DNA from: Bryopsis sp. KO-2023 | Lineage: Eukaryota > Chlorophyta > Ulvophyceae > Bryopsidales > Bryopsidaceae | Direction: 5' to 3' | Assembly: GCA_030272585.1 (NCBI GenBank) | Contig: BSYQ01000013.1 | Coordinates: forward strand, 2,170,001-2,234,000 | DNA length: 64,000 nucleotides | Shown: positions 9,405 through 19,501 of the stretch, in pieces | Layout of the letters: each line of letters opens with the position of its first letter | How positions within the stretch are numbered: the first letter of the stretch is position 1 | Translations under genes and position numbers: made by a program | Notes under the pieces: model-generated | What the model was told of the DNA's origin: nothing | Databases searched by the model: none | Seen by the model: the letters and a program-made list of their open reading frames with translations, nothing else

Positions 9405-9940
9405 CAGCGAGGAACAAATCCTCAAGCTGAACACCAGCCCAAGCCAAACCAAAACAGCAGCGAGTGACAAACACTCAAACTGCTAAAATGACCGAACAGG
9501 ACGCAATCGAGAAAACGAGAAGACCAAACCAAGCGAGGGACCAACCCTCAAGCCGCTACTCAGCCCAGGCGAAACCAGAAACTAAAAAACAAACATAAAA
9601 AACCCTCCAACCTGTGCCAGCCCAGACCAAGCAAAACAATAACATAAAAAGAACCAAAGAAAAAGTCCAGCGAGGAACAAATCCTCAAGCTGAACACCAG
9701 CCCAAGCCAAGCCAAAACAGCAGCGAGTGACAAACACTCAAACCACTGAGATGGCCTAACAGGACGCAATCTAGAAAACGAGAAAACCAAACCAGACGAG
9801 GGACCAACCCTCAAGCCGCTACTCAGCCCAGGCGAAACCAGAAAAGAAAATAATCACCGAAAGAGACGAGCGAGGAACAAATCCTCCAACCCGTGCCAGC
9901 CCAGACCAAGCATAACAACATAAGCAGAACCGAAGAAAAA
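9405..9940 (-). repeat. ~263-bp tandem repeat in element X 3' UTR
   Basis: CAGCGAGGAACAAATCCTC starts at 9405 and again at 9668. The downstream blocks, including AGCCGCTACTCAGCCCAGGC and the TGTGCCAGCCCAGACCAAGC-like block, follow in the same order each time, so two imperfect units of about 263-270 bp are present. A further start of the motif lies near 9945. The repeat is in the untranslated part of X; the identical array in copy 2 starts at 24776. Confidence 0.75.
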
Positions 9941-9973
9941 TCCAGCGAGGAACATTTATCCAACATAACGCAA

Positions 9974-10420
9974 TCAAGATAGCAATAAACCGAAACCAAT
10001 CACAAGACGATACTGAGCAAACCCATTGCAAAAAGCCACCAACCCAGCAGAAAATGGAAGAAAACCATGCGATGGATTGTCTCGAGCAAGAACCGAAAGA
10101 AGGTTGTCCAACTGAACATTCACACTGCGCATCTGTTCCACCAATTCCTGTTTGCAGATATCAAGCTCAGACTTAGCTTGCTCTAATTCCTCAGAAGGAA
10201 CGTGATCCTCAAGATCACGTATCATCTGGTCACACTGCGCAAGACGCGATTCCATTCTCGTTTTCACAGCACGACAACAATCCACAGCAGAAGTAGCCAA
10301 TCCAAGAAAGCCATCCTCAGTAACAGCAACTGTCGAGGAACAAGCAGCATCAGCACCCGGAACAGCAGGAGAAACCATAGCAGCAGGGGCAGCAACAGCA
10401 CAATCCAAAGCAAAAGGAGG
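9974..10420 (-). pseudogene. Element X coiled-coil protein, C-terminal part
   Basis: The frame codes an Ala/Pro/Val-rich segment (AAPAAMVSPAVPGADAACSS) and then a heptad-like, charged stretch from about AVDCCRAVKTRMES to VQLDNLLSVL, which should form a coiled coil. A short hydrophobic end follows and a stop at 9974-9976. There is no RT, endonuclease or zinc motif. It could be an ORF1-like chaperone of an unknown LINE, a captured host sequence or a dedicated non-autonomous protein; the sequence does not decide. The 5' end is lacking in both copies in the window. Confidence 0.55.
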
Positions 10421-10962
10421 GGCCAACCGCTCCATCAACAAGTACACAAACACTTTGTACCATAAGGTACAAAGCATAATGGGCCGGTACCGGAACGGGT
10501 CCCCCTTAGAACCACGCCGCTTCCAGATGGGCCTGATGACGCCCAGAAGCCACCGTCGCGGCACGCGACGCTCAGCAAGACACCTGTTGAACATGGCCAC
10601 CAGCAGCGGCCGCCAAGCGTCCTCCAAGCCTTGTCCCTTAAAGAAGGCAGGAGTCCACGAATCGGCGCCCCCACAGGTACGCAAATGCAGACGCCCCAAA
10701 GCCGCCGCCACCTCGAATTCCGTAAAAGGTTCCACCAACGACGGATGAGACAAGCAATCTTCGTGAATCGAAACCCGAGGTGCCGGATCATCCCCATCCA
10801 GACCACGTTCCGCGAAGAAGTCCGCAAAATAACGTTCCCAAACAGCCACATCCACACCATCAGACGCACGCTGACCCTTCGGAAACAGAGCACGATGAAA
10901 CGCCCGAGAATCACTCGTGAACAGAGCCTGCATCCTGTCGCCATAAGAACGATCAATATACA
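10421..10962 (-). pseudogene. LINE-B-like RT fragment (antisense part of the composite)
   Basis: On the minus strand this codes YGDRMQALFTSDSRAFH, GADSWTPAFFKGQGLEDAW and RYRPIMLCTLWYKVFVYLL, the N-terminal part of a LINE reverse transcriptase. It aligns with LINE-A over its whole length but differs at many residues (for example CTLWYKVFVY against CTVWYKLFVY), so it belongs to a different family. LINE-B is likely, although no LINE-B copy in the window overlaps this region to prove it. It has no 3' end or tail of its own, so it did not arrive as a separate insertion. Confidence 0.8.
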
Positions 10963-10984
10963 TATATATATATCAATATATGGG

Positions 10985-13900
10985 CATACGGGCACCGAGG
11001 TGGACGGGGAGGATGTTGGGTTTCAGGAGAGATCCAATTGTGATCGCTCTGCTGTTAGTTGGAATGGTCGTCGTCTCTTGTCTTTGTGTCAGGCTGCTGG
11101 TGTGCGTATTTTCAATGGCCGTGTTCGTGGGGATTTGATTGGGGAGTGTACGTTTCGGCAACAGGGTGTTTGGAGTCTTTTGGACTATGTCGTGGGCAGT
11201 GAGTCTATTTTGTCGGATTGGGACGTTTCTTTGTTTGTGGAGCCCGATCCGCCGTTGCACATTTCGGATCACAGGGCTGTTGTTTTGACTGTTGCGTTTT
11301 CTCAGGTGTGGGATCAGGCTGTGGATCGTGGCAGGTATCGTATGGCGGCACGGGATCAGCAGCGATTGGCTCGGTTTTTGCGATGCCATCGTGATTCTTT
11401 GCTTTCAGGAATCGATTCGGGAGCATCGGTGGATTGTGTTGCTCGTTCGGTTTCGGCTGTGGTGACTACCCAGTTGGTGAAGCGCTCTTCATCTGTTCCA
11501 GCTCGGCGCGTTTCTCGGCAGCCTTGGTATAATCAGGCGTGTATCGATGCTTTGCGTGAGTACCGGCGTGCTTGGAGGGCATATTTGCGGCGACCCGAAT
11601 CGCCTGATCTGGCTGTTGATGCGAGGAGATTGAGGAATCGCTATTTTGCTGTTTTGGCTCGAGAGAAGCGTCAGTTCGACCTGGGATATGGTGACTATAT
11701 GCAGCGCCTCTTCAAGGAGGATTCCAAACGTTTTCACTCCACTTTGTTTCCGAGGCAGAAGCGTGCTTCTGATGCTGTAACTTTGGACGATTGGCACAAG
11801 CACTTTACGGAGTTTTTCGAGGCCTCCTCTCTTGATACGGATGATCCAGAGCCTCATGTTGATATCAGGAGCGATGTGTTGGGACGTGACGACCTTGTGA
11901 CGCCTTTTACTGACGTGGAGGTCAAGCAGGCGGTGAGAAAGTTGAAACTGGGGACGTGTGCTGGTGCGGATTCGTGGACGCCGGCGTTCTTCAAGGGACA
12001 GGGGTTGCAGGAGGCTTGGCTCCCGTTGCTGCTCGCTCTCTTTAATCGATGCCTTCGCGAGAGACGTGTTCCTCGGAGCTGGCTGTTTGGTATGGTGCGC
12101 CCCATTTACAAGAACCGTGGACATCGTTCGGATCCCATTCGTTATCGTCCGATCATGCTCTGTACGGTGTGGTACAAACTGTTTGTTTATACGTTGATGG
12201 AGCGCGTCGCACCTGTGTTGGACCCTGTTCGTCATCCCACTCAGGCCGGTTTTCGGAGGGGCTGTGAAACGGTGACTTGGATTTTGCTGGCGTGGGGTCT
12301 CATTTTCTGGGCGAAGAAGACTGGGAACTTGTTGTTTTTGCTGTCGATGGATTTGGCGAAAGCTTACGACAGTGTGCATCACGATCGCTTGTGGTTGCAC
12401 TTGCGACGTATGGGCCTGCATCCTTGGCTGATTGAACTTGTGAGGTACATGTATCAGAACTCCTCGGCGGTGGTTAGGGGGACTCGTGGCTGTTCGCGCT
12501 CGTTTGAGATGCGCCGTGGTGTGCGACAAGGCTGCCCTTTCAGTCCTCTGTTGTATACTTGTTACCATGATAACTTTCCTCTTCTCTTGGAGCGACTGGA
12601 CTTGGAACGAGTTGTTTTTGACCTGGTGAAGATCGTCGCGATGATCTTTGCGGACGACACTCTGGTGCCTTTGCGTGATGAGGAAGGTGTGCAGGCGGTG
12701 GGCGACTTGACGCTTCGGTTTGAGCAAGACTGGCATATCAAGACGCTCAGCCGTGACGTGGTTTTTATTCGTTTGTTTTGTGTTTGTTTGTTTGATTTCG
12801 TTTGTTGGTCGTTTGTGGTGGGCGTTTGACAGTAGTTTTCGCTCTCCTTTTGGTTGTTGCTTGGTGTTCCAGGTTTCTTTTTCTTGGGAACGTTTTTGGC
12901 AATACTTTCTGATACATTAATAACCTAGTGATGGGTCTCTCGTTGATTGTATTGGGGTTTTATTGGAGACTTCATCTTCTGTGGACTTTTGGACATGGCT
13001 GAGACATTGTATGTGGTTGCAACAGGGCGGATTTGCCCTTCGCAACATGTAATTTCTGTTTCTGTTTCTGTTTCTGTATCAAGACGAACCATGAGAAGAC
13101 GGAGGTGCTTGCGGTGAACCCGGGGTCGCGTACTTCGGTTTCGTTTGGTGGACACGATGTGCCGTTGCAGCGCACGCTCAAGTATTTGGGTGTGGTGTTT
13201 TACGATGGGCCTGGGGACGTCAACGTGTTTCGGGAGCATATTTCAAAGGTGTTGTGTGCGGGCAACGTGGCTGTTGGGCGTTTGCGTGCGAGGGCGTTTG
13301 AGATCGGTTTGAGGGATCCACGGACTCTGGTGGCTCTCTTCAAGATGTACGTTTTGGGGAAGGTGCAGTATGCTGCGCCGGTTTGGGTGTTCTTTCTGAC
13401 TCAGCAGCACAAGCGGGAGCTGAACGATCTGTTGGTGCGTTACCTAAAATCGGTGCTACGTCTTCCGACGAGGGCGCTGAAGAATTTCGTGTATTTGGAG
13501 TGTGGTGTTTTGCCGGTCACGTTTTATTTGTACCGGAACGCGTTGAAGTTTTGGAATCGCCTGATGCAATTGCCGGCGACGCATCCCACGCGGGCGATGC
13601 TGTTCTGGTTGCGTGGTCAGCCGGATTCTCGGCGTTCTTGGTGGGTTCAGTTTCGTGATATGGTGAGACGCTTTGTTCCACAGTTCGATGGGTTTGTGGA
13701 GGTGGACGTGGCGACCTGGGCGCGTGCCTATAAGGCAGATATTGTGGGTCAATTGCGTTCCCGACATCCGCGTATCGTGGCGTATTATAATCGGTTCAAA
13801 CCGACGTTTTGTTACACGAACGCGTTGTCTTCTTTTACGGATTTGGGTTTGCGTACGACTTGGGTGCGTTTTCGGGCTCGTCTTCACGGTTTGGAGATCG

Positions 13901-14166
13901 ATGCTGTGGACTTGAGTGATAGAGACGTGCCTTTGAACGAGAGGTATTGTCCGTTTTGTTTGGCCGCTGGGGTTTCGACGCCTGAAAACGAGGTGCATTT
14001 TCTTTTTGCTTGTCCGCTTTATGTGCGGTTGCGTGTGAACTCGGTCGTGGAAGAGAGTCGTGGCTCTCTATTTCGTTTGTTTAATTGTCCGGGGCAGGTT
14101 CGTGTGGCTGTTTATATTCGCCGGGCGCTCGCCTTGCGTAGGGAGTGGTTGGACGCTCGTTCGTAG
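10985..14166 (+). pseudogene. LINE-A ORF2: endonuclease C-terminus, RT, zinc motif
   Basis: This is the most complete LINE-A ORF2. It starts within an APE-type endonuclease (SAVSWNGRR, SLLDYVVGS and the SDHRAV motif that ends this domain). The reverse transcriptase follows (GADSWTPAFFK, DLAKAYDSV, RQGCPFSPLL, FADD), then a thumb region, and the C-terminal zinc motif CPFC...ENEVHFLFACP, ending EWLDARS at 14164-14166. A LINE-B fragment interrupts it at 12746-13076, after HIKT. The N-terminal half of the endonuclease and any ORF1 are missing. The domain order is that of APE-type LINEs; I do not assign a clade. Confidence 0.88.
12746..13076 (+). mobile_element. LINE-B 3' end inserted in LINE-A ORF2
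   Basis: 331 bp holding the last codons (CTCAGCC and the stop), the 3' UTR, hairpin and (TTTCTG)n tail of LINE-B. The target TATCAAGACG is duplicated (12736-12745 and 13077-13086). The uninterrupted LINE-A sequence is visible at 1905-1920 on the minus strand. The insertion is therefore younger than the composite element that carries it. Confidence 0.92.
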
Positions 14167-14562
14167 TGGGCTTGTAGCGACTGGTGGTGTTTGTTTTTCG
14201 TTGTTCTGGATGTTTCGTTTGATGGGGAAGTTGGTGTTCTTCGTTGTTTGCTTTGTTTGTTGGGCGCTCGCTCCGGGTTTCTGAGTTGGAAGCGACCGAT
14301 TCTTGTGTTTGGTTTTATGTTTTGACGTTTGGGCTCTTTCTTGAGTTTCGATTGGGGATTTCTGGTTTCAGAGACGTTGGAACTTTTTTGTTTTAGGAGA
14401 TTTTGTTCATTTAGGAGTTGATTACATTCAGAGGCTTTTGCCTTGCTTCGAACGTTGGGACACGATTCACTCATGTATGTCGTTGCAACAGGGCGGTTTG
14501 CCCTACGCAACTTGTAATCCTTGTATCCTTGTATCCAAAAGGAGGCAATGCAAGGCACTCAG

Positions 14563-15830
14563 AAACAAGGAAACAAGGATTACAAGTTGCGTAGGGCAAA
14601 CCGCCCTGTTGCAACGACATACATGAGTGAATCGTGTCCCAACGTTCGAAGCAAGGCAATAGCCTCTGAATGTAATCAACTCCTAAATGAACAAAATCTC
14701 CTAAAACAAAAAAGTTCCAACGTCTCTGAAACCAGAAATCCCCAATCGAAACTCAAGAAAGAGCCCAAACGTCAAAACATAAAACCAAACACAAGAATCG
14801 GTCGCTTCCAACTCAGAAACCCGGAGCGAGCGCCCAACAAACAAAGCAAACAACGAAGAACACCAACTTCCCCATCAAACGAAACATCCAGAACAACGAA
14901 AAACAAACACCACCAGTCGCTACAAGCCCACTACGAACGAGCGTCCAACCACTCCCTACGCAAGGCGAGCGCCCGGCGAATATAAACAGCCACACGAACC
15001 TGCCCCGGACAATTAAACAAACGAAACAGAGAGCCACGACTCTCTTCCACGACCGAGTTCACACGCAACCGCACATAAAGCGGACAAGCAAAAAGAAAAT
15101 GCACCTCGTTTTCAGGCGTCGAAACCCCAGCGGCCAAACAAAACGGACAATACCTCTCGTTCAAAGGCACGTCTCTATCACTCAAGTCCACAGCATCGAT
15201 CTCCAAACCGTGAAGACGAGCCCGAAAACGCACCCAAGTCGTACGCAAACCCAAATCCGTAAAAGAAGACAGCGCCTTCGTGTAACAAAACGTCGGTTTG
15301 AACCGATTGTAATACGCCACGATACGCGGATGTCGAGAACGCAACTGACCCACAATATCTGCCTTATAGGCACGCGCCCAGGTCGCCACGTCCACCTCCA
15401 CAAACCCATCGAACTGTGGAACAAAGCGTCTCACCATATCACGAAAATGGACCCACCAAGAACGCCGAGAATCCGGCTGACCACGCAACCAGAACAGCAT
15501 CGCCCGCGTGGGATGCGTCGCCGGCAATTGCATCAGGCGATTCCAAAACTTCAACGCGTTCCGGTACAAATAAAACGTGACCGGCAAAACACCACACTCC
15601 AAATACACGAAATTCTTCAGCGCCCTCGTCGGAAGACGTAGCACCGATTTTAGGTAACGCACCAACAGATCGTTCAGCTCCCGCTTGTGCTGCTGAGTCA
15701 GAAAGAACACCCAAACCGGCGCAGCATACTGCACCTTCCCCAAAACGTACATCTTGAAGAGAGCCACCAGAGTCCGTGGATCCCTCAAACCGATCTCAAA
15801 CGCCCTCGCACGCAAACGCCCAACAGAAAC
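14563..15830 (-). mobile_element. LINE-A copy in element X, unit 1, 3' portion
   Basis: Minus-strand LINE-A starting with its CCTTGTTT-type tail next to GCACTCAG (14555-14562), the left TSD that is paired in unit 2. It shares private variants with 25809-27076 (for example GGCAATAGCC where other copies have GGCAAAAGCC), so the two are the same ancestral insertion. It runs through the C-terminal part of ORF2 up to VGRLRARAFE. There it meets the tail of another LINE-A at 15831. Its 5' part and right TSD are missing in this unit. Confidence 0.88.
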
Positions 15831-18463
15831 AGAAACAGAAACAGAATTACAAGTTGCGTAGGGCAAACCGCCCTGTTGCAACGACATACATGAGTGAATT
15901 GTGTCCCAACGTTCGAAGCAAGGCAAAAGCCTCTGAATGTAATCAACTCCTAAATGAACAAAATCTCCTAAAACAAAAAAGTTCCAACGTCGCTGAAACC
16001 AGAAATCCCCAATCGAAACTCAAGAAAGAGCCCAAACGTCAAAACATAAAACCAAACACAAGAATCGGTCGCTTCCAACTCAGAAACCCAGAGCGAGCGC
16101 CCAACAAACAAAGCAAACAACAAAGAACACCAACTTCCCCATCAAACGAAACATCCAGAACAACGAAAAACAAACACCACCAGTCGCGACAAGCCCACTA
16201 CGAACGAGCGTCCAACCACTCCCTACGCAAGGCGAGCGCCCGGCGAATATAAACAGCCACACGAACCTGCCCCGGACAATTAAACAAACGAAACAGAGAG
16301 CCACGACTCTCTTCCACGACCGAGTTCACACGCAACCGCACATAAAGCGGACAAGCAAAAAGAAAATGCACCTCGTTTTCAGGCGTCGAAACCCCAGCGG
16401 CCAAACAAAACGGACAATACCTCTCGTTCAAAGGCACGTCTCTATCACTCAAGTCCACAGCATCGATCTCCAAACCGTGAAGACGAGCCCGAAAACGCAC
16501 CCAAGTCGTACGCAAACCCAAATCCGTAAAAGAAGACAGCGCCTTCGTGTAACAAAACGTCGGTTTGAACCGATTGTAATACGCCACGATACGCGGATGT
16601 CGAGAACGCAACTGACCCACAATATCTGCCTTATAGGCACGCGCCCAGGTCGCCACGTCCACCTCCACAAACCCATCGAACTGTGGAACAAAGCGTCTCA
16701 CCATATCACGAAACTGGACCCACCAAGAACGCCGAGAATCCGGCTGACCACGCAACCAGAACAGCATCGCCCGCGTGGGATGCGTCGCCGGCAATTGCAT
16801 CAGGCGATTCCAAAACTTCAACGCGTTCCGGTACAAATAAAACGTGACCGGCAAAACACCACACTCCAAATACACGAAATTCTTCAGCGCCCTCGTCGGA
16901 AGACGTAGCACCGATTTTAGGTAACGCACCAACAGATCGTTCAGCTCCCGCTTGTGCTGCTGAGTCAGAAAGAACACCCAAACCGGCGCAGCATACTGCA
17001 CCTTCCCCAAAACGTACATCTTGAAGAGAGCCACCAGAGTCCGTGGATCCCTCAAACCGATCTCAAACGCCCTCGCACGCAAACGCCCAACAGCCACGTT
17101 GCCCGCACACAACACCTTTGAAATATGCTCCCGAAACACGTTGACGTCCCCAGGCCCATCGTAAAACACCACACCCAAATACTTGAGCGTGCGCTGCAAC
17201 GGCACATCGTGTCCACCAAACGAAACCGAAGTACGCGACCCCGGGTTCACCGCAAGCACCTCCGTCTTCTCATGGTTCGTCTTGATATGCCAGTCTTGCT
17301 CAAACCGAAGCGTCAAGTCGCCCACCGCCTGCACACCTTCCTCATCACGCAAAGGCACCAGAGTGTCGTCCGCAAAGATCATCGCGACGATCTTCACCAG
17401 GTCAAAAACAACTCGTTCCAAGTCCAGTCGCTCCAAGAGAAGAGGAAAGTTATCATGGTAACAAGTATACAACAGAGGACTGAAAGGGCAGCCTTGTCGC
17501 ACACCACGGCGCATCTCAAACGAGCGCGAACAGCCACGAGTCCCCCTAACCACCGCCGAGGAGTTCTGATACATGTACCTCACAAGTTCAATCAGCCAAG
17601 GATGCAGGCCCATACGTCGCAAGTGCAACCACAAGCGATCGTGATGCACACTGTCGTAAGCTTTCGCCAAATCCATCGACAGCAAAAACAACAAGTTCCC
17701 AGTCTTCTTCGCCCAGAAAATGAGACCCCACGCCAGCAAAATCCAAGTCACCGTTTCACAGCCCCTCCGAAAACCGGCCTGAGTGGGATGACGAACAGGG
17801 TCCAACACAGGTGCGACGCGCTCCATCAACGTATAAACAAACAGTTTGTACCACACCGTACAGAGCATGATCGGACGATAACGAATGGGATCCGAACGAT
17901 GTCCACGGTTCTTGTAAATGGGGCGCACCATACCAAACAGCCAGCTCCGAGGAACACGTCTCTCGCGAAGGCATCGATTAAAGAGAGCGAGCAGCAACGG
18001 AAGCCAAGCCTCCTGCAACCCCTGTCCCTTGAAGAACGCCGGCGTCCACGAATCCGCACCAGCACACGTCCCCAGTTTCAACTTTCTCACCGCCTGCTTG
18101 ACCTCCACGTCAGTAAAAGGCGTCACAAGGTCGTCACGTCCCAACACATCGCTCCTGATATCAACATGAGGCTCTGGATCATCCGTATCAAGAGAGGAGG
18201 CCTCGAAAAACTCCGTAAAGTGCTTGTGCCAATCGTCCAAAGTTACAGCATCAGAAGCACGCTTCTGCCTCGGAAACAAAGTGGAGTGAAAACGTTTGGA
18301 ATCCTCCTTGAAGAGGCGCTGCATATAGTCACCATATCCCAGGTCGAACTGACGCTTCTCTCGAGCCAAAACAGCAAAATAGCGATTCCTCAATCTCCTC
18401 GCATCAACAGCCAGATCAGGCGATTCGGGTCGCCGCAAATATGCCCTCCAAGCACGCCGGTAC
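15831..18463 (-). mobile_element. LINE-A copy, minus strand, probably recombinant
   Basis: It starts with a TTCTGT-type tail and hairpin and runs through the whole of ORF2 to YRRAWRAYL. The part from 16812 on is the second copy of the inverted segment 1441-3092. The part 15831-16811 carries the variants of the neighbouring plus-strand LINE-A (TTTCAGCGACG, GTCGCGACTGG, GACACAATTCAC on the sense strand) and not those of 14563-15830. This fits a crossover product between a LINE-A nested in X and the inverted segment. ORF2 is open throughout. Confidence 0.8.
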
Positions 18464-19495
18464 AGCATCCCACGCGGGCGATGCTGTTCTGGTTGCGTGG
18501 TCAGCCGGATTCTCGGCGTTCTTGGTGGGTCCAGTTTCGTGATATGGTGAGACGCTTTGTTCCACAGTTCGATGGGTTTGTGGAGGTGGACGTGGCGACC
18601 TGGGCGCGTGCCTATAAGGCAGATATTGTGGGTCAGTTGCGTTCTCGACATCCGCGTATCGTGGCGTATTACAATCGGTTCAAACCGACGTTTTGTTACA
18701 CGAAGGCGCTGTCTTCTTTTACGGATTTGGGTTTGAAACAAGGAAACAAGGAAACAAGGAAACAAGGATTACAAGTTGCGTAGGGCAAACCGCCCTGTGA
18801 TTTGGGTTTGCGTACGACTTGGGTGCGTTTTCGGGCTCGTCTTCACGGTTTGGAGATCGATGCTGTGGACTTGAGTGATAGAGACGTGCCTTTGAACGAG
18901 AGGTATTGTCCGTTTTGTTTGGCCGCTGGGGTTTCGACGCCTGAAAACGAGGTGCATTTTCTTTTTGCTTGTCCGCTTTATGTGCGGTTGCGTGTGAACT
19001 CGGTCGTGGAAGAGAGTCGTGGCTCTCTGTTTCGTTTGTTTAATTGTCCGGGGCAGGTTCGTGTGGCTGTTTATATTCGCCGGGCGCTCGCCTTGCGTAG
19101 GGAGTGGTTGGACGCTCGTTCGTAGTGGGCTTGTCGCGACTGGTGGTGTTTGTTTTTCGTTGTTCTGGATGTTTCGTTTGATGGGGAAGTTGGTGTTCTT
19201 TGTTGTTTGCTTTGTTTGTTGGGCGCTCGCTCTGGGTTTCTGAGTTGGAAGCGACCGATTCTTGTGTTTGGTTTTATGTTTTGACGTTTGGGCTCTTTCT
19301 TGAGTTTCGATTGGGGATTTCTGGTTTCAGCGACGTTGGAACTTTTTTGTTTTAGGAGATTTTGTTCATTTAGGAGTTGATTACATTCAGAGGCTTTTTG
19401 CCTTGCTTCGAACGTTGGGACACAATTCACTCATGTATGTCGTTGCAACAGGGCGGTTTGCCCTACGCAACTTGTAATTCTGTTCTGTTTCTGTT
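18464..19495 (+). mobile_element. LINE-A 3' part, plus strand, unit 2
   Basis: Counterpart of 3093-4124: ORF2 from HPTRAMLFW to the stop at 19123-19125, 3' UTR, hairpin (19442-19471) and TTCTGT-type tail up to the Gypsy-A gag. Together with 15831-16784 on the minus strand it forms an inverted repeat with a spacer of about 1.7 kb. The 64-bp LINE-A micro-insertion is repeated here at 18735-18798, with its 11-bp TSD. Confidence 0.88.
18735..18798 (-). mobile_element. 64-bp LINE-A micro-insertion, unit 2
   Basis: Same bases and same flanking GATTTGGGTTT duplication as at 3364-3427. It was copied by the segment duplication and is not an independent event. Confidence 0.9.
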
Positions 19496-19501
19496 CATGG
19501 T

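Larger units (their letters stand above)
1441..10420. repeat. 9-kb duplicated segment, unit 1
   Basis: These 8980 bp match 16812-25791 at a constant offset of 15371, and I noticed no difference over the stretches I compared. The long reading frames of both units are identical in residue sequence. The segment holds the inverted LINE-A, the 5' two thirds of what remains of Gypsy-A, a LINE-A 3' fragment and most of element X. It ends at 10420 where the composite LINE insertion starts. Past that insertion the match to unit 2 continues at 14537-15830 (against 25783-27076, offset 11246). The difference of the two offsets, 4125, is exactly the insertion plus its 9-bp duplicated target. Confidence 0.93.
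9250..10420 (-). mobile_element. Element X, copy 1: LINE-A-tailed retroelement
   Basis: Read on the minus strand: a coding segment, an untranslated region with two copies of a ~263-bp tandem repeat, and then about 130 bp that match the LINE-A 3' end (hairpin, TTGTAAT, CCTTGTTT-type tail). The rest of X does not match LINE-A. It was inserted in Gypsy-A RNase H; the site CAATTGCAT (9241-9249) recurs at the other end of copy 2 (28028-28036), so the whole of X moved by a LINE-type mechanism. Copy 1 is cut at 10420 by the composite insertion and continues for 26 bp at 14537-14562. I do not recognise it as any named family. Confidence 0.75.
10421..14536 (+). mobile_element. Composite insertion: antisense LINE-B joined to sense LINE-A
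   Basis: One insertion in element X, flanked by the 9-bp TSD AAAAGGAGG (10412-10420 and 14537-14545); unit 2 keeps the empty site at 25783-25791. The left 540 bp are LINE RT sequence of a LINE-B-like family in minus orientation. An AT-rich joint (about 10955-10985) follows, then LINE-A in plus orientation from the endonuclease region to its 3' hairpin (14482-14511) and CCTTGTAT-type tail. It carries a later LINE-B insertion at 12746-13076. This is the longest LINE-A copy here and is younger than the 9-kb duplication. Confidence 0.85.

Noticed and set aside
15831-19495. A single twin-primed LINE-A copy
   Set aside because: The minus-strand part reaches its own 3' end and tail, so it overlaps the plus-strand part by nearly 1 kb; twin priming cannot give that. 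Recombination fits better.
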